A stretch of 26,279 bases of DNA from an uncultured Collinsella sp. (GCA_958350755.1 CATWID010000025.1:1-26279); one strand, 5' to 3'; numbered from the stretch's first letter, positions 1 to 6,950 are shown. Notes: generated from the letters alone by a model not told the origin. Translations and numbers: made by a program.

Positions 1-6
1 AGGGCG

Positions 7-28
7 GAGGCGGGGCATGCCCCGCCTC
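7..28. terminator. perfect 22-bp GC-rich palindrome, possible terminator
   Basis: Every base from 7 to 17 pairs with 28 back to 18, centred on GGGGCATGCCCC. Only a short TT follows on the plus strand and no T run follows on the minus strand, so terminator function is uncertain. It may be the 3' end hairpin of a gene outside the window. Confidence 0.35.
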
Positions 29-336
29 TTACACCACATCTCTGTGCGCTACCGCGGATTCGTAGCTTCTAAGCGTTTTTGCCGACCGCTCAGATGCCTC
101 ACCAACATAATTTGAGTTATTCGGCCTTATCCTATACGAATGGTGCGATCGCAACGTCCTATTCGAATTGATTCAGGTAGATTTATAGGGCTTGGTTGCG
201 AAATTGGGGCGACTATAGCGCTCGATTGCGGTTCAAGGGGCCTTGACTAGTGGTTCAGCTGGCCGAACAACTCGAAAAATGTAGGTGGGCCAACCTGCCG
301 ACTATGTGAAGCACGCGTATTTGCTCGTTTTGATGA
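29..336. other. gene-free stretch at the left edge
   Basis: About 300 bases that are richer in A+T than their surroundings, with no open frame of convincing composition on either strand. A short segment near 100-135 and another near 252-275 loosely resemble the sequence at the extreme right end of the window (CCGAACA followed by a TTGAG-like block and GGCC), so the region may contain decayed copies of a dispersed intergenic repeat. No RNA gene was recognised. Confidence 0.4.
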
Positions 337-372
337 AAACTAGGGTGCAGCCATAAGGCTGCGCCCTAGTTT
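337..372 (-). terminator. intrinsic terminator of the exonuclease gene
   Basis: Bases 337-352 pair with 357-372 across a 4-base loop, with one G-U wobble in 16 pairs. On the minus strand the stem is followed by TTTTC. It lies 65 bases past the exonuclease stop codon and looks bidirectional. Confidence 0.75.
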
Positions 373-437
373 ACTGCGTGCCGGTGTGCCCAGACGGATT
401 GCGCTGTGCCTGGCAGGCGCTCCCGCAGATGGATCGG

Positions 438-1406
438 TTATTTCGCGAATAGGTTCTTGAGGTTGAACTCGGCTTGGACGGTGCGGAGCATGAGGTCGGT
501 GTCGTCCAAGCCCAGGTGCTGCTCGTTGGCGTCGGCGGCGAGGGTTCCACGGCGGCGCGCCCAGTTCTCGAGCGCGGCTGGGGCGGACTCGCGGGGGAGC
601 GAGCGCACGTCGGCGTCCAGGCTGCGGCAGATCTGGCGCGAGTCGATGACGATGATCTTACCCGCGCGGCGTGCCTCGGCGTAGCCGTCCAGGTGGATCT
701 TGAACCAGCTGTCCTCAAACGCGGCGTTGTGTGCCATGTACGGGTACTTCTTCATGAGCTTGAGCAGCTGCTTCTGCAGTTCCTTGTTCTCGCGGAACGG
801 CTTTTTGCCGTCGATGTCGTTCCAGGTGATGTGGTGGATATTCGACAGCGGTACATCCTCGCCGCGGTAGATGTCGGGCAGGCCACAGTAGTGCGCCTCG
901 GCGTCGTGCGGGATGGCGTCGCTGGTGAGTTCCATGATCTCCCAGCCGACGTTGATGATATAACCGCGTTCGGGTGCACGGCCGGTGGTCTCGATGTCGA
1001 CACCGAGCACGGTGCCCTGGATGGGCTTGCGGGCGTAGGCCACGCCGAGCGCGTCGCGGTCACCGCGGATCTCGCGCATAACGGACGCGGCGGTGCGCTT
1101 TTGCATTTTGCCGATGGCGGCGCAGGTGTCGGCGTCGGACAGGCCGCGCGAGAGCGTCGCGGGCGTCACATTGCGCAGGCGTGCCTCCCCAATCTGGTCG
1201 CAAAGGTCGCGGTTGCGGTCGGCCAGGTCGCGCACGGTGGCAAAGTCGAAGCCGGGGTCGTCCTCGGCAGTAAAATACTCGGTCTCGAGCACCTTGAGGG
1301 CCTCTTCGCCCTTCTGGCGTTCGGACTCCATGGCACCGTGGTCGCCATAGATAAACATGGGAATAAACGGCTGGCGCTCGTATTCAAGTGCTTGCGAAAC
1401 GTTCAT
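438..1406 (-). CDS. DEDDh-family 3'-5' exonuclease-like protein (DnaQ superfamily)
   Basis: Predicted nuclease of 322 residues. The C-terminal two thirds carries the four acidic positions and histidine of the DnaQ/RNase T fold: D137 and E139 in VLGVDIETTG (Exo I), D232 in HNAAFEDSWF (Exo II), and H297 with D302 in EQHLGLDDTD (Exo III, DEDDh type). The first 130 residues are a charged extension I do not recognise. Family members remove nucleotides from 3' ends of DNA or RNA in the cytoplasm; the substrate cannot be told from sequence. The ATG has a strong AAGGAG six bases upstream. The gene is transcribed alone, divergent from the metal exporter, and ends at the hairpin at 337-372. It lacks polymerase III partner features, so I would not call it dnaQ. 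Confidence 0.85.
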   Translation of the reverse strand: MNVSQALEYERQPFIPMFIYGDHGAMESERQKGEEALKVLETEYFTAEDDPGFDFATVRDLADRNRDLCDQIGEARLRNVTPATLSRGLSDADTCAAIGKMQKRTAASVMREIRGDRDALGVAYARKPIQGTVLGVDIETTGRAPERGYIINVGWEIMELTSDAIPHDAEAHYCGLPDIYRGEDVPLSNIHHITWNDIDGKKPFRENKELQKQLLKLMKKYPYMAHNAAFEDSWFKIHLDGYAEARRAGKIIVIDSRQICRSLDADVRSLPRESAPAALENWARRRGTLAADANEQHLGLDDTDLMLRTVQAEFNLKNLFAK

Positions 1407-1466
1407 AGGCTGCTCCTTGGACGGGCCGCGTCGCGCGGCTCGGGGTTACTGAGTTGTGGCGAGATG

Positions 1467-1488
1467 ATAGTTTACCATGGGCAACTAT
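1467..1488. promoter_or_regulatory. inverted repeat in the divergent promoter region
   Basis: ATAGTT and AACTAT form perfect 6-base arms separated by ten bases. The element abuts the proposed -35 of the metal exporter and lies about 60 bases upstream of the exonuclease start, so it could serve either gene. A regulator binding here is inferred only. Confidence 0.3.
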
Positions 1489-1515
1489 TGGCACCGCGCC
1501 CGGGACAACTACAAT
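1488..1515 (+). promoter_or_regulatory. promoter of the metal exporter
   Basis: TTGGCA (1488-1493) and TACAAT (1510-1515) are separated by 16 bases, each one or two mismatches from the sigma-70-type consensus. Transcription would start near 1521, about 55 bases before the ATG. Confidence 0.55.
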
Positions 1516-1517
1516 AC

Positions 1518-1534
1518 CCTAGTTGACCGCTAGG
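1518..1534. promoter_or_regulatory. candidate operator of the metal exporter
   Basis: CCTAG and CTAGG are perfect 5-base arms around a 7-base spacer. They cover the predicted transcription start just downstream of the TACAAT box, where a repressor would block initiation. The half-sites recall DtxR-type boxes but the match is loose. Confidence 0.35.
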
Positions 1535-1577
1535 ACTTTTACAATGCTGCCGAAAGACACGAAAGGTTCCATCCGTC

Positions 1578-2666
1578 ATGGATTTACTGATTGATATTCT
1601 GCTCGACGCCGGCAAGGACACGCTGTCGCTGGTGCCGTTTTTGTTGGTGACGTATCTTGCTCTCGAGACACTTGAGCACGTTGCGGGCGACCGCGTCAAC
1701 GGCGCTATCAAGCGCGCCGGCGCTGCGGGTCCCGTGGTTGGCTCGCTGCTGGGCATTGTGCCGCAGTGCGGATTATCGGCCATGGCAGCAACGCTGTACG
1801 CCGGCCGTGTCGTGACCTTGGGCACGTTGGTGGCGGTGTTCCTTTCGACCTCCGACGAGATGCTGCCGCTGCTACTTGCCGAGCAGGTTCCCGTGCAGAC
1901 TATGGCGATGCTTTTGGCTTCGAAAGCGCTTATCGCACTGGTCACGGGCTTTATCGTAGATGCCGCCATTCGCGGTCTGCGTCGCAACGCCCGCGCGCAT
2001 GCGGCGATTCGTCGTACCGTGTTGGGGACCACTGTCAATCCGGCGCACGTTAACTGCGCGCATGACGACCACAGCGGCGGTGACATCATCGACGAGGTGG
2101 CCGAGGCGGGCGTGAGCGCCGACCACATCCACGAGTTGTGCGAGCGCGACCATTGCGGTTGCGATGAAGACGAGGACGAGCACGAACACGGACATGGCCA
2201 CGATCACGGTCATGAGGGCGAACATGAACACCATGATGGTCACGGTCACTCCCACTCCCACGAAGGGACGCCTGTCCTGTCGATCATCCGCAGCGCGATC
2301 TCGCACACCGTGCAGGTCTCGGTATTCATTTTTCTGGTGACGCTGATTCTGGTCGCCGTGCTCGAGACGTTCGGCGAGTCCGCGATCGAGCAGTTCCTGC
2401 GCGGCAACGAGATACTCGCTGTCCTGGGTTCGGCGCTTGTCGGGCTGATTCCCAATTGCTCGGCGAGCGTGGTCATTACACAGCTGTATCTGGAAGGCGC
2501 GCTGCAACTGGCGCCGATGCTCGCCGGCACGCTCATTTCCGCCGGCGTGGGTTATCTGGTGCTGTTCCGCACCAACCGCAGCGCCCGCGAAAATGTCGTG
2601 TTCCTGATCATGATGTACGTCATCGGCGCTGGCTGGGGCCTTATCCTTTCCGCCTTTGGGTTCTAA
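1578..2666 (+). CDS. putative heavy-metal/manganese exporter with His-rich loop (10-TM ArsP_2-like permease)
   Basis: Predicted inner-membrane permease of 362 residues. Two halves repeat each other: residues 56-100 contain GIVPQCGLSAMAATLYAG and residues 284-329 contain GLIPNCSASVVITQLYLEG, so each carries a P-x-C motif followed by a T-x-LY helix. This internal duplication matches the putative heavy-metal exporter family (ArsP_2, often named putative manganese transporter or arsenic efflux protein). Between the halves, residues 157-229 form a soluble loop packed with His, Asp, Glu and three Cys, including EHEHGHGHDHGHEGEHEHHD, a likely metal-binding or sensing segment. The start is the ATG preceded by GAAAGG 12 bases upstream. 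It is monocistronic. The substrate (Mn, Zn, Ni or another ion) is not determined by sequence. Confidence 0.8.
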   Translation: MDLLIDILLDAGKDTLSLVPFLLVTYLALETLEHVAGDRVNGAIKRAGAAGPVVGSLLGIVPQCGLSAMAATLYAGRVVTLGTLVAVFLSTSDEMLPLLLAEQVPVQTMAMLLASKALIALVTGFIVDAAIRGLRRNARAHAAIRRTVLGTTVNPAHVNCAHDDHSGGDIIDEVAEAGVSADHIHELCERDHCGCDEDEDEHEHGHGHDHGHEGEHEHHDGHGHSHSHEGTPVLSIIRSAISHTVQVSVFIFLVTLILVAVLETFGESAIEQFLRGNEILAVLGSALVGLIPNCSASVVITQLYLEGALQLAPMLAGTLISAGVGYLVLFRTNRSARENVVFLIMMYVIGAGWGLILSAFGF

Positions 2667-2677
2667 GTGGATGTTTG

Positions 2678-2782
2678 GGGCATGCCGTAAAACTAGGACA
2701 TGCCATAAATTCCACCGCCATGACCCGGGCGTTGGATGCGCGTCAATCGGCAAAACAAAAAGGTAGATTATTAGGCATGTCC
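2678..2782. repeat. three copies of a GGRCATGCC motif between convergent genes
   Basis: GGGCATGCC at 2678-2686 and GGACATGCC at 2696-2704 lie on the plus strand 18 bases apart. An exact inverted copy, GGCATGTCC, lies at 2774-2782. Each is followed, in its own orientation, by an A/T-rich TAA-containing stretch. The second and third copies could pair across a 69-base loop. The function is unknown; it may be a repeat remnant or a shared termination structure. Confidence 0.45.
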
Positions 2783-2796
2783 CAAAAACCTACCTT
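2752..2796 (-). terminator. probable terminator of the YaiI-like gene
   Basis: On the minus strand AAGGTAG (2796-2790) pairs with CTACCTT (2766-2760) and is followed by TTTTGTTTT. The loop is long (23 bases), so this is a weaker terminator than the others. It begins directly past the stop codon. Confidence 0.5.
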
Positions 2797-2798
2797 GG

Positions 2799-3281
2799 TT
2801 AGTGCAGCAACTCGGTGAGGTTGCGTTTAAAGCGGGCGCGGTCTTCGCTGGTAAATGCTGCCGGACCGCGAGTGCGTCCGCCGGCGCGGCGTACCTTCTT
2901 TTCCTCGTGGCGAATAAACAGCTGCATATCGATAGTCGCCTTGTCGTACACGCGCCCGCGCACACCGATGGCGGCGGCATCGCGCCCGAGCACCATGCTC
3001 GCCAAGCCAATGTCCTGCGTCACGACCACGTCGCCCGCCTGCAGGCGTTCGACAATGGCAAAGTCGGCGCTGTCGGCGCCCACGCTCACGTCGAGCGTCG
3101 TGACCCAAAAGCCGCGACGCGCGTGCTCGGCATCGCGCGGGTCGTCGCGGCGAATGTGCCGTTCCAGGTTTTGCGTGCTGTTGCCGGCGATAACAACGGC
3201 GACGCCCGCCCGCCGCGCGCAGTCAATCGACTCGCGCGTGACCGGGCAGGCGTCGGCATCAATAAAGAGCGTTCGCGGCAT
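2799..3281 (-). CDS. YaiI/YqxD family protein (UPF0178, DUF188)
   Basis: A 160-residue soluble protein that starts MPRTLFIDADACPV, the signature of the YaiI/YqxD family, whose acidic N-terminal motif and VVTQDIGLA segment (around residues 88-96) resemble PIN/NYN-type nuclease folds. The biochemical role of the family is not established. The C-terminus, rich in Arg and Lys (KKVRRAGGRTRGP), fits nucleic-acid contact. Its ATG directly follows the TAG of the upstream membrane protein gene with no gap, so the two are almost certainly cotranscribed and translationally coupled. It ends at the hairpin at 2752-2796. Length is normal for the family. Confidence 0.85.
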   Translation of the reverse strand: MPRTLFIDADACPVTRESIDCARRAGVAVVIAGNSTQNLERHIRRDDPRDAEHARRGFWVTTLDVSVGADSADFAIVERLQAGDVVVTQDIGLASMVLGRDAAAIGVRGRVYDKATIDMQLFIRHEEKKVRRAGGRTRGPAAFTSEDRARFKRNLTELLH

Positions 3282-3884
3282 CTAGTGCACCAGTTTGCCA
3301 AATTGAATAGCGCGAACAATCAGCGTTACGCCAAACACCAGCAGCGCGGCGCCGCTAAAGATGACGAGCATCTTGGCCGACCACAGCGGATAGATAAACA
3401 CGAACATGCCGGCGATGATGGAAAGTGCGCCGCTCAGGATAGCGAGGGCGCGGTTGGACGAAAGCTCGGACTCCAGAATGGACATGACACCTTCGACAAT
3501 CCAGCCAAAGCCGGCCACGATAACCACCATCGTGGTGAGCGTCGCGGTCGAGAAGGCCTGGTTGCGCAGGATTATGACGCCGCCCAGGATAATGAGTAGG
3601 TTGGAGATGATGCTCGTGACGCGCCAGCCGGTGGGCAGCAGCGGCTCAAAAATGGCAGTGAACAGCCTGATGGCTGCCGTAATCACAAAGTAGAAGCCCA
3701 GGACGGTCGTCAAAAAGACGAGGGACTTGGCGGGTGTAAAAAGCAGCGCGATACCAGCAATGAGCGCCACGACGCCCGTGATGGCGTAGATCCAGCGCAC
3801 GGCCTTGACGGCTTTGCCTGCCATGCTTTTCTCGTCAAATCCAAACTGGCTCGATTTTTGGTCATCGTTCTTAAAGATGCCCAT
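3282..3884 (-). CDS. HdeD/DUF308-family membrane protein
   Basis: A 200-residue integral membrane protein with about six hydrophobic segments (roughly residues 31-50, 54-76, 90-106, 113-131, 146-164 and 169-190), arranged as the repeated helix pairs typical of the HdeD/DUF308 family. HdeD is linked to acid resistance in enterobacteria, but the family role elsewhere is unknown. The short polar N-terminus (MGIFKNDDQKSSQ) is cytoplasmic. I chose the ATG at 3884, which has AAAGGAG five bases upstream. An in-frame ATG at 3920 also has a GGAGAG just before it, because the ribosome-binding region is duplicated (3892-3940); initiation there would add 12 residues. The stop codon touches the YaiI-like start, forming a two-gene operon. 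Confidence 0.8.
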   Translation of the reverse strand: MGIFKNDDQKSSQFGFDEKSMAGKAVKAVRWIYAITGVVALIAGIALLFTPAKSLVFLTTVLGFYFVITAAIRLFTAIFEPLLPTGWRVTSIISNLLIILGGVIILRNQAFSTATLTTMVVIVAGFGWIVEGVMSILESELSSNRALAILSGALSIIAGMFVFIYPLWSAKMLVIFSGAALLVFGVTLIVRAIQFGKLVH

Positions 3885-3891
3885 AATGTCT

Positions 3892-3940
3892 CCTTTCCGT
3901 GTGGTGTACGTCGCGTTCATTGCTCTCCGTGTGGCGTACG
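3892..3940. repeat. 30-bp-period tandem duplication of a ribosome-binding region
   Basis: CTTTCCGTGTGGTGTACG (3893-3910) is repeated as CTCTCCGTGTGGCGTACG (3923-3940), with two differences in 18. Read on the minus strand, each copy ends in a purine-rich SD-like block, and each is followed by an in-frame ATG (3920 and 3884) of the HdeD-like gene. Confidence 0.7.
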
Positions 3941-4101
3941 CCAAAAGTGCTGCAACAAGTATCGCCCAAGGGCGCCGATGCATGGGGCGGGAAGGACGAA
4001 TTGCCGCCCCACATTCCCGAATCGTTACTTTTGTTCCCGCTTCAGTGAGGATTAATCAACAGCTGTAGAACATTACGCCGCTGTATGTAATTGCCTACGT
4101 T

Positions 4102-4120
4102 TTAGGTTAGATTTTCCTAA
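4102..4120. promoter_or_regulatory. candidate DtxR/IdeR-type iron box
   Basis: TTAGGTTAGATTTTCCTAA matches the published DtxR/IdeR consensus (TTAGGTTAGGCTAACCTAA) at 15 of 19 positions, with the left half perfect and the outer CCTAA of the right half intact. It lies 29 bases upstream of the nitroreductase ATG, where a promoter is expected (a TTGCCT at 4091-4096 could be its -35). Regulation by Fe(II) or Mn(II) through a DtxR-family repressor is inferred. Confidence 0.5.
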
Positions 4121-4148
4121 GGACAATTGGCTTGTATTGGGGGTCCCT

Positions 4149-4820
4149 ATGAACGAAGCAGTTCCCGAGGCACCGTCGAGTGTCGAATCGATGGCAAAGC
4201 AAGGTTGCGAAAAGCTCGGTCTGGAAGCGTTTGATGCGCTGGTCCGTCGTGCCCGTACGTGCCGTCGCTTTGACGAGTCCATGCGCGTGCCGCGCGAGTT
4301 TTTGCTCGAGCTGGCGGAACTGGCGCACCTGGCTCCCTGCGGTGCCAATGCTCAGCGTCTGCGTTTTCATGTGGTAAGCGGTGCAGAGGACTGCGCGCGT
4401 GTATTTGACGAGCTTGCATGGGCCGGCGCGTTTAAGGATTGGCCGGGTCCTGCCGAGGGCGAGCGCCCGACCGGCTATATCGCGATTCTGGCCGTGCGCG
4501 CCGTTCCGGGCAAGCCTGCCGCTCCCATTACCGAGGTCGACACGGGCATTGCCGCGCAGACGATGATGCTCGCCGCCCGCAGCGCCACGCCCGAGGTGGC
4601 AGCCTGCATGTTCAAGGCCTTTACGCCCCGCGCGATCGATGCCATGGGGCTCGATAACGACAAGTATGAGCTCAAGCTGATCATGGCCTTTGGCGTTCCG
4701 GCCGAGACACAGGTGATCGATGCGATCGATTCCAACCCCGACGGCTCCATCAATTATTGGCGCGACGAGGCGCAGGTGCACCACGTACCCAAGCGTCCGC
4801 TTGCCGACGTGCTGCTGTAG
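4149..4820 (+). CDS. nitroreductase-family flavoprotein
   Basis: A 223-residue predicted FMN-dependent NAD(P)H oxidoreductase. The motif RTCRRFDES at residues 36-44 corresponds to the RxxR(S/R)F block that contacts the FMN phosphate. APCGANAQRLRF (62-73) corresponds to the family's P-SAxNxQPW region, with Cys where Ser is usual. KYELKLIMAFGVPAE near residues 175-190 is the usual C-terminal beta strand and GxPxE turn. Family members reduce quinones, nitro compounds or flavins in the cytoplasm; the substrate is unknown. I start at the ATG preceded by GGGGG five bases upstream rather than the in-frame TTG at 4137. The candidate iron box upstream suggests induction on iron limitation. A repeat hairpin follows the stop. 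Confidence 0.8.
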   Translation: MNEAVPEAPSSVESMAKQGCEKLGLEAFDALVRRARTCRRFDESMRVPREFLLELAELAHLAPCGANAQRLRFHVVSGAEDCARVFDELAWAGAFKDWPGPAEGERPTGYIAILAVRAVPGKPAAPITEVDTGIAAQTMMLAARSATPEVAACMFKAFTPRAIDAMGLDNDKYELKLIMAFGVPAETQVIDAIDSNPDGSINYWRDEAQVHHVPKRPLADVLL

Positions 4821-4850
4821 TTGTGCGTCGTTGCGGTGCAATCCGGCGGC

Positions 4851-4889
4851 AAAATCACCACAAAGGCTCCTGTCCCCTTTGTGGTGGTA
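4851..4889. repeat. CCACCACAAAGG hairpin repeat, copy 1
   Basis: CACCACAAAGG (4856-4866) pairs perfectly with CCTTTGTGGTG (4876-4886), with the loop region containing CTCCTGTCC. First of five copies in the window. It sits between the nitroreductase stop and the phosphatase SD. The T-rich 3' flank is missing here, so it is a weaker terminator than its relatives. Confidence 0.85.
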
Positions 4890-4903
4890 CGAGGGGAGGG
4901 TGT

Positions 4904-5446
4904 GTGGCAGATCTGTATTTGGTGCGGCATGGGCAGACTGAGCTCAATGTGCAGAGCATTTTGCAGGGCTGGCACGATTCGCCGCTTACGGCGCACGGGC
5001 GCGAGCAGGCGCTGACGGCGCGTACGGCGTTTGCGGCGCGTGGCGTGGCCTTTGATCATGTGTATTCCTCGCCGTTGGGCCGGGCGCGGCATACGGCCGA
5101 GCTTATCGTTGGCGAGGGCCGTTCCATTGAGCTGGTCGATGACCTGCGTGAGTGGCATTTTGGCTCGCTGGAGGGCACATCAAATCGCGAGATGCCGCCG
5201 CAGCCCTGGGGCGATTATCCGGTGGCCTTTGGCGGCGAGTCGGAAGTGCAGCTTCAGTCGCGCATGGTCGCGGCGCTGTCCCGCATCATGACCAGGCCGC
5301 AGCACGACTGCGTGCTGGCGGTTTCCCACGGCTCAGCTTGCCAGGAGTTTCTTGAGTATGTGACTGGCGGGGGAGAGCTGCCCGACAACGGTGCCGTGCT
5401 TCATTTTGGCTATTGCGACGGGGCGTTTTCGCTTTTGGGTTGGTAA
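4904..5446 (+). CDS. histidine phosphatase family protein (first of tandem pair)
   Basis: A 180-residue cytoplasmic phosphatase of the phosphoglycerate-mutase-like superfamily. LVRHGQTELN holds the phospho-accepting H9 in the RHG motif. SSPLGRARHTAE gives the second conserved Arg. REWHFGSLEG holds the acid Glu. VLAVSHGSACQEF holds the second catalytic His. I start at GTG 4904, which follows the purine block GAGGGGAGGG; the frame remains open further upstream, but that part runs through the repeat hairpin and the end of the nitroreductase gene. It is followed 17 bases later by a paralogue with which it shares an operon. The substrate is undetermined: members act on phosphosugars, nucleotides, cobamide precursors or proteins. 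Confidence 0.85.
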   Translation: MADLYLVRHGQTELNVQSILQGWHDSPLTAHGREQALTARTAFAARGVAFDHVYSSPLGRARHTAELIVGEGRSIELVDDLREWHFGSLEGTSNREMPPQPWGDYPVAFGGESEVQLQSRMVAALSRIMTRPQHDCVLAVSHGSACQEFLEYVTGGGELPDNGAVLHFGYCDGAFSLLGW

Positions 5447-5463
5447 CGAACGAAAGGACCCCT

Positions 5464-6099
5464 ATGAATAAAGATCTGTATCTGGTCCGTCATGGACAGA
5501 CGATATTCAACCTTAAGCGTATCATTCAGGGGTGGAGTGATTCGCCGCTTACGCAGTTGGGTTGCGACCAGGCGGCGCGCGCCGGCATGTTTTTACGTGC
5601 GCGCGGCATTGAGCCCGATCATGCCTACACCTCCACGCTTCATCGCACCGAGCAGACTATCGCCAACTTGTGGCCGGGCTTGGCGTACGAGCGCCTGGAC
5701 GGCCTGCGTGAGTGGTTCTTTGGCGACTTTGAGGCCGAGCGCGTGATGCTCATGCCCGAGCGCCCGTGGCGCGACTTCTATCGCCAGTTTGGCGGCGAGG
5801 GCCAGATGCAGGTGCGCGAGCGCATGGTGGCGACGTTGACCGATCTTGTGCGACGCCCGGACCACGAGTGCGTCCTCGCGGTGAGCCATGGCTCGGCCAT
5901 CAAGGAGTTTTTGGATCACGTGAGGGGAGCGGCGGCCGACGAGCACGAGCGCGTGCCGGGCAACTGCTCGGTGCTGCATTTCGTGTTTGACGATACGACC
6001 GATACGTTTGAACTGGTTGAGATCTTTACGCAGGAAGACTACGCGCGCGAGCTGGGGCTTGAGCCGCTCGTGGCTGCCGCGGGTCCGCAGCGCGGGTAG
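5464..6099 (+). CDS. histidine phosphatase family protein (second of tandem pair)
   Basis: A 211-residue paralogue of the preceding gene. It shares DLYLVRHGQT at the N-terminus, the QGWSDSPLT block, LREWFFGDFE with the catalytic acid region, FGGEGQMQVRERMVA, and VLAVSHGSAIKEFLDH with the second active-site histidine. It carries an extra C-terminal tail of about 25 residues (FTQEDYARELGLEPL) that the first lacks. The ATG has GAAAGGA seven bases upstream. Divergence between the copies is large outside the motifs, so this is an old tandem duplication and the two may act on different substrates. The operon ends at a strong hairpin at 6146-6182. Confidence 0.87.
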   Translation: MNKDLYLVRHGQTIFNLKRIIQGWSDSPLTQLGCDQAARAGMFLRARGIEPDHAYTSTLHRTEQTIANLWPGLAYERLDGLREWFFGDFEAERVMLMPERPWRDFYRQFGGEGQMQVRERMVATLTDLVRRPDHECVLAVSHGSAIKEFLDHVRGAAADEHERVPGNCSVLHFVFDDTTDTFELVEIFTQEDYARELGLEPLVAAAGPQRG

Positions 6100-6145
6100 T
6101 TTGGGCGTGGCGGTGCGGGTCGCCGACTTACTTCTCGACGCAAAA

Positions 6146-6182
6146 GGGGCGGAGATGCATGTACCTGCTGCATCTCCGCCCC
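6146..6182. terminator. bidirectional terminator between convergent genes
   Basis: A perfect 14-bp stem (6146-6159 with 6169-6182) and a 9-base loop. The minus strand ends in TTTT; the plus strand continues CTGTTTGTT. It serves both the phosphatase pair (+) and the DUF1015-like gene (-). Confidence 0.8.
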
Positions 6183-6227
6183 CTGTTTGTTGAGCTGCCG
6201 ATTTTTGTGCTGGGCGGTCTGGTCTTG

Positions 6228-6911
6228 CTAGAACCGCGCGACCTGGTGCGTGAGCAGACCTGTCGGAACTTGCGGCGCGGCGCCGCTGACCTGCGCGGCG
6301 GGGAAGAGCACGGCAACGGTAAAGTTGAACGGCTCCTTGCCGGTGTACGTTCCGGCGGCACGGGCCTCATCGGCCAGCAGCTGCGACGCCCCGGTCAGAG
6401 CGGCGGCGTAGGCGGGGTCGTCGGTCAGTGCCGGCTCCGGTGCTTGGTCGAGCATAGCGCGGATGGCCCCGACGGCGTCCTCGCGCTTGACCTCCCACGC
6501 GCGGTGCGTAATGCCCGCGGGGTCGGTGACGGCGTAGAGCGACGCGCCCTCTTTGGCGGCGCCCAGGATGATATCCATGACGGGCGAGGCCTCGTAGGCG
6601 AGCGACACGGGGCGCGGCTGCACCTTGAGCTCGGCGATCGCGCGCGCGGCGGCGGCCACGTCGGCGCTGGCATCGCCCTTGCCGTCCGCAAGTACACTCG
6701 TCGGGCAGATCGCCACGACACCCGTCACGCGTCCCGGCTCGCCCGAGCATTCGTACACGTAATACGCCGCACCCGGGTCCTTGAGCATCAGGCCATCGGC
6801 AAGGGCTCCGCGCAGAGCATCGTTGCCGCTCAGGATGCTGCCCATTGCAGGCAGCGCCTCGAGTACGCGGTCCTGAGCCGGGCGGATGCAGGGAAACGGA
6901 AGTGCTTTCAT
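6228..6911 (-). CDS. shortened DUF1015-like protein
   Basis: A 227-residue protein with the layout of DUF1015 proteins but about half their usual length of roughly 400. Matching landmarks are FPCIRP near the N-terminus, AAYYVYEC (49-56), RPVSLAYEASPVMDIIL (100-116), HRAWEV (136-141) and EPFNFTVAVLFPA (193-205). The segment that in full-length members reads YIADGHHR appears here only as ALTDDPAYAAAL, so the signature histidines are lost. DUF1015 genes often neighbour serC/serA in other bacteria, and serA lies about 3 kb away here. The function is unknown. The start ATG has TAGGA eight bases upstream. The M20 peptidase gene lies 39 bases upstream on the same strand and may share its transcript. 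Confidence 0.6.
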   Translation of the reverse strand: MKALPFPCIRPAQDRVLEALPAMGSILSGNDALRGALADGLMLKDPGAAYYVYECSGEPGRVTGVVAICPTSVLADGKGDASADVAAAARAIAELKVQPRPVSLAYEASPVMDIILGAAKEGASLYAVTDPAGITHRAWEVKREDAVGAIRAMLDQAPEPALTDDPAYAAALTGASQLLADEARAAGTYTGKEPFNFTVAVLFPAAQVSGAAPQVPTGLLTHQVARF

Positions 6912-6950
6912 GGGCGGTCCTAACGCACGAGTCGGTTTGTTCGCGGCTTA

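Noticed and set aside
1..437. A truncated gene at the left edge
   Set aside because: Short open stretches exist on both strands but have stops close by and no protein-like composition.
474..1526. A 350-codon plus-strand frame over the exonuclease gene
   Set aside because: It is a shadow of the DEDDh gene; its translation is Val/Gly/Ala-rich with no motif, whereas the minus-strand frame has all catalytic residues.
4757..4903. Extension of the first histidine phosphatase upstream
   Set aside because: The open frame overlaps the nitroreductase end and the repeat hairpin. The RHG motif sits at the expected distance only from the GTG at 4904.
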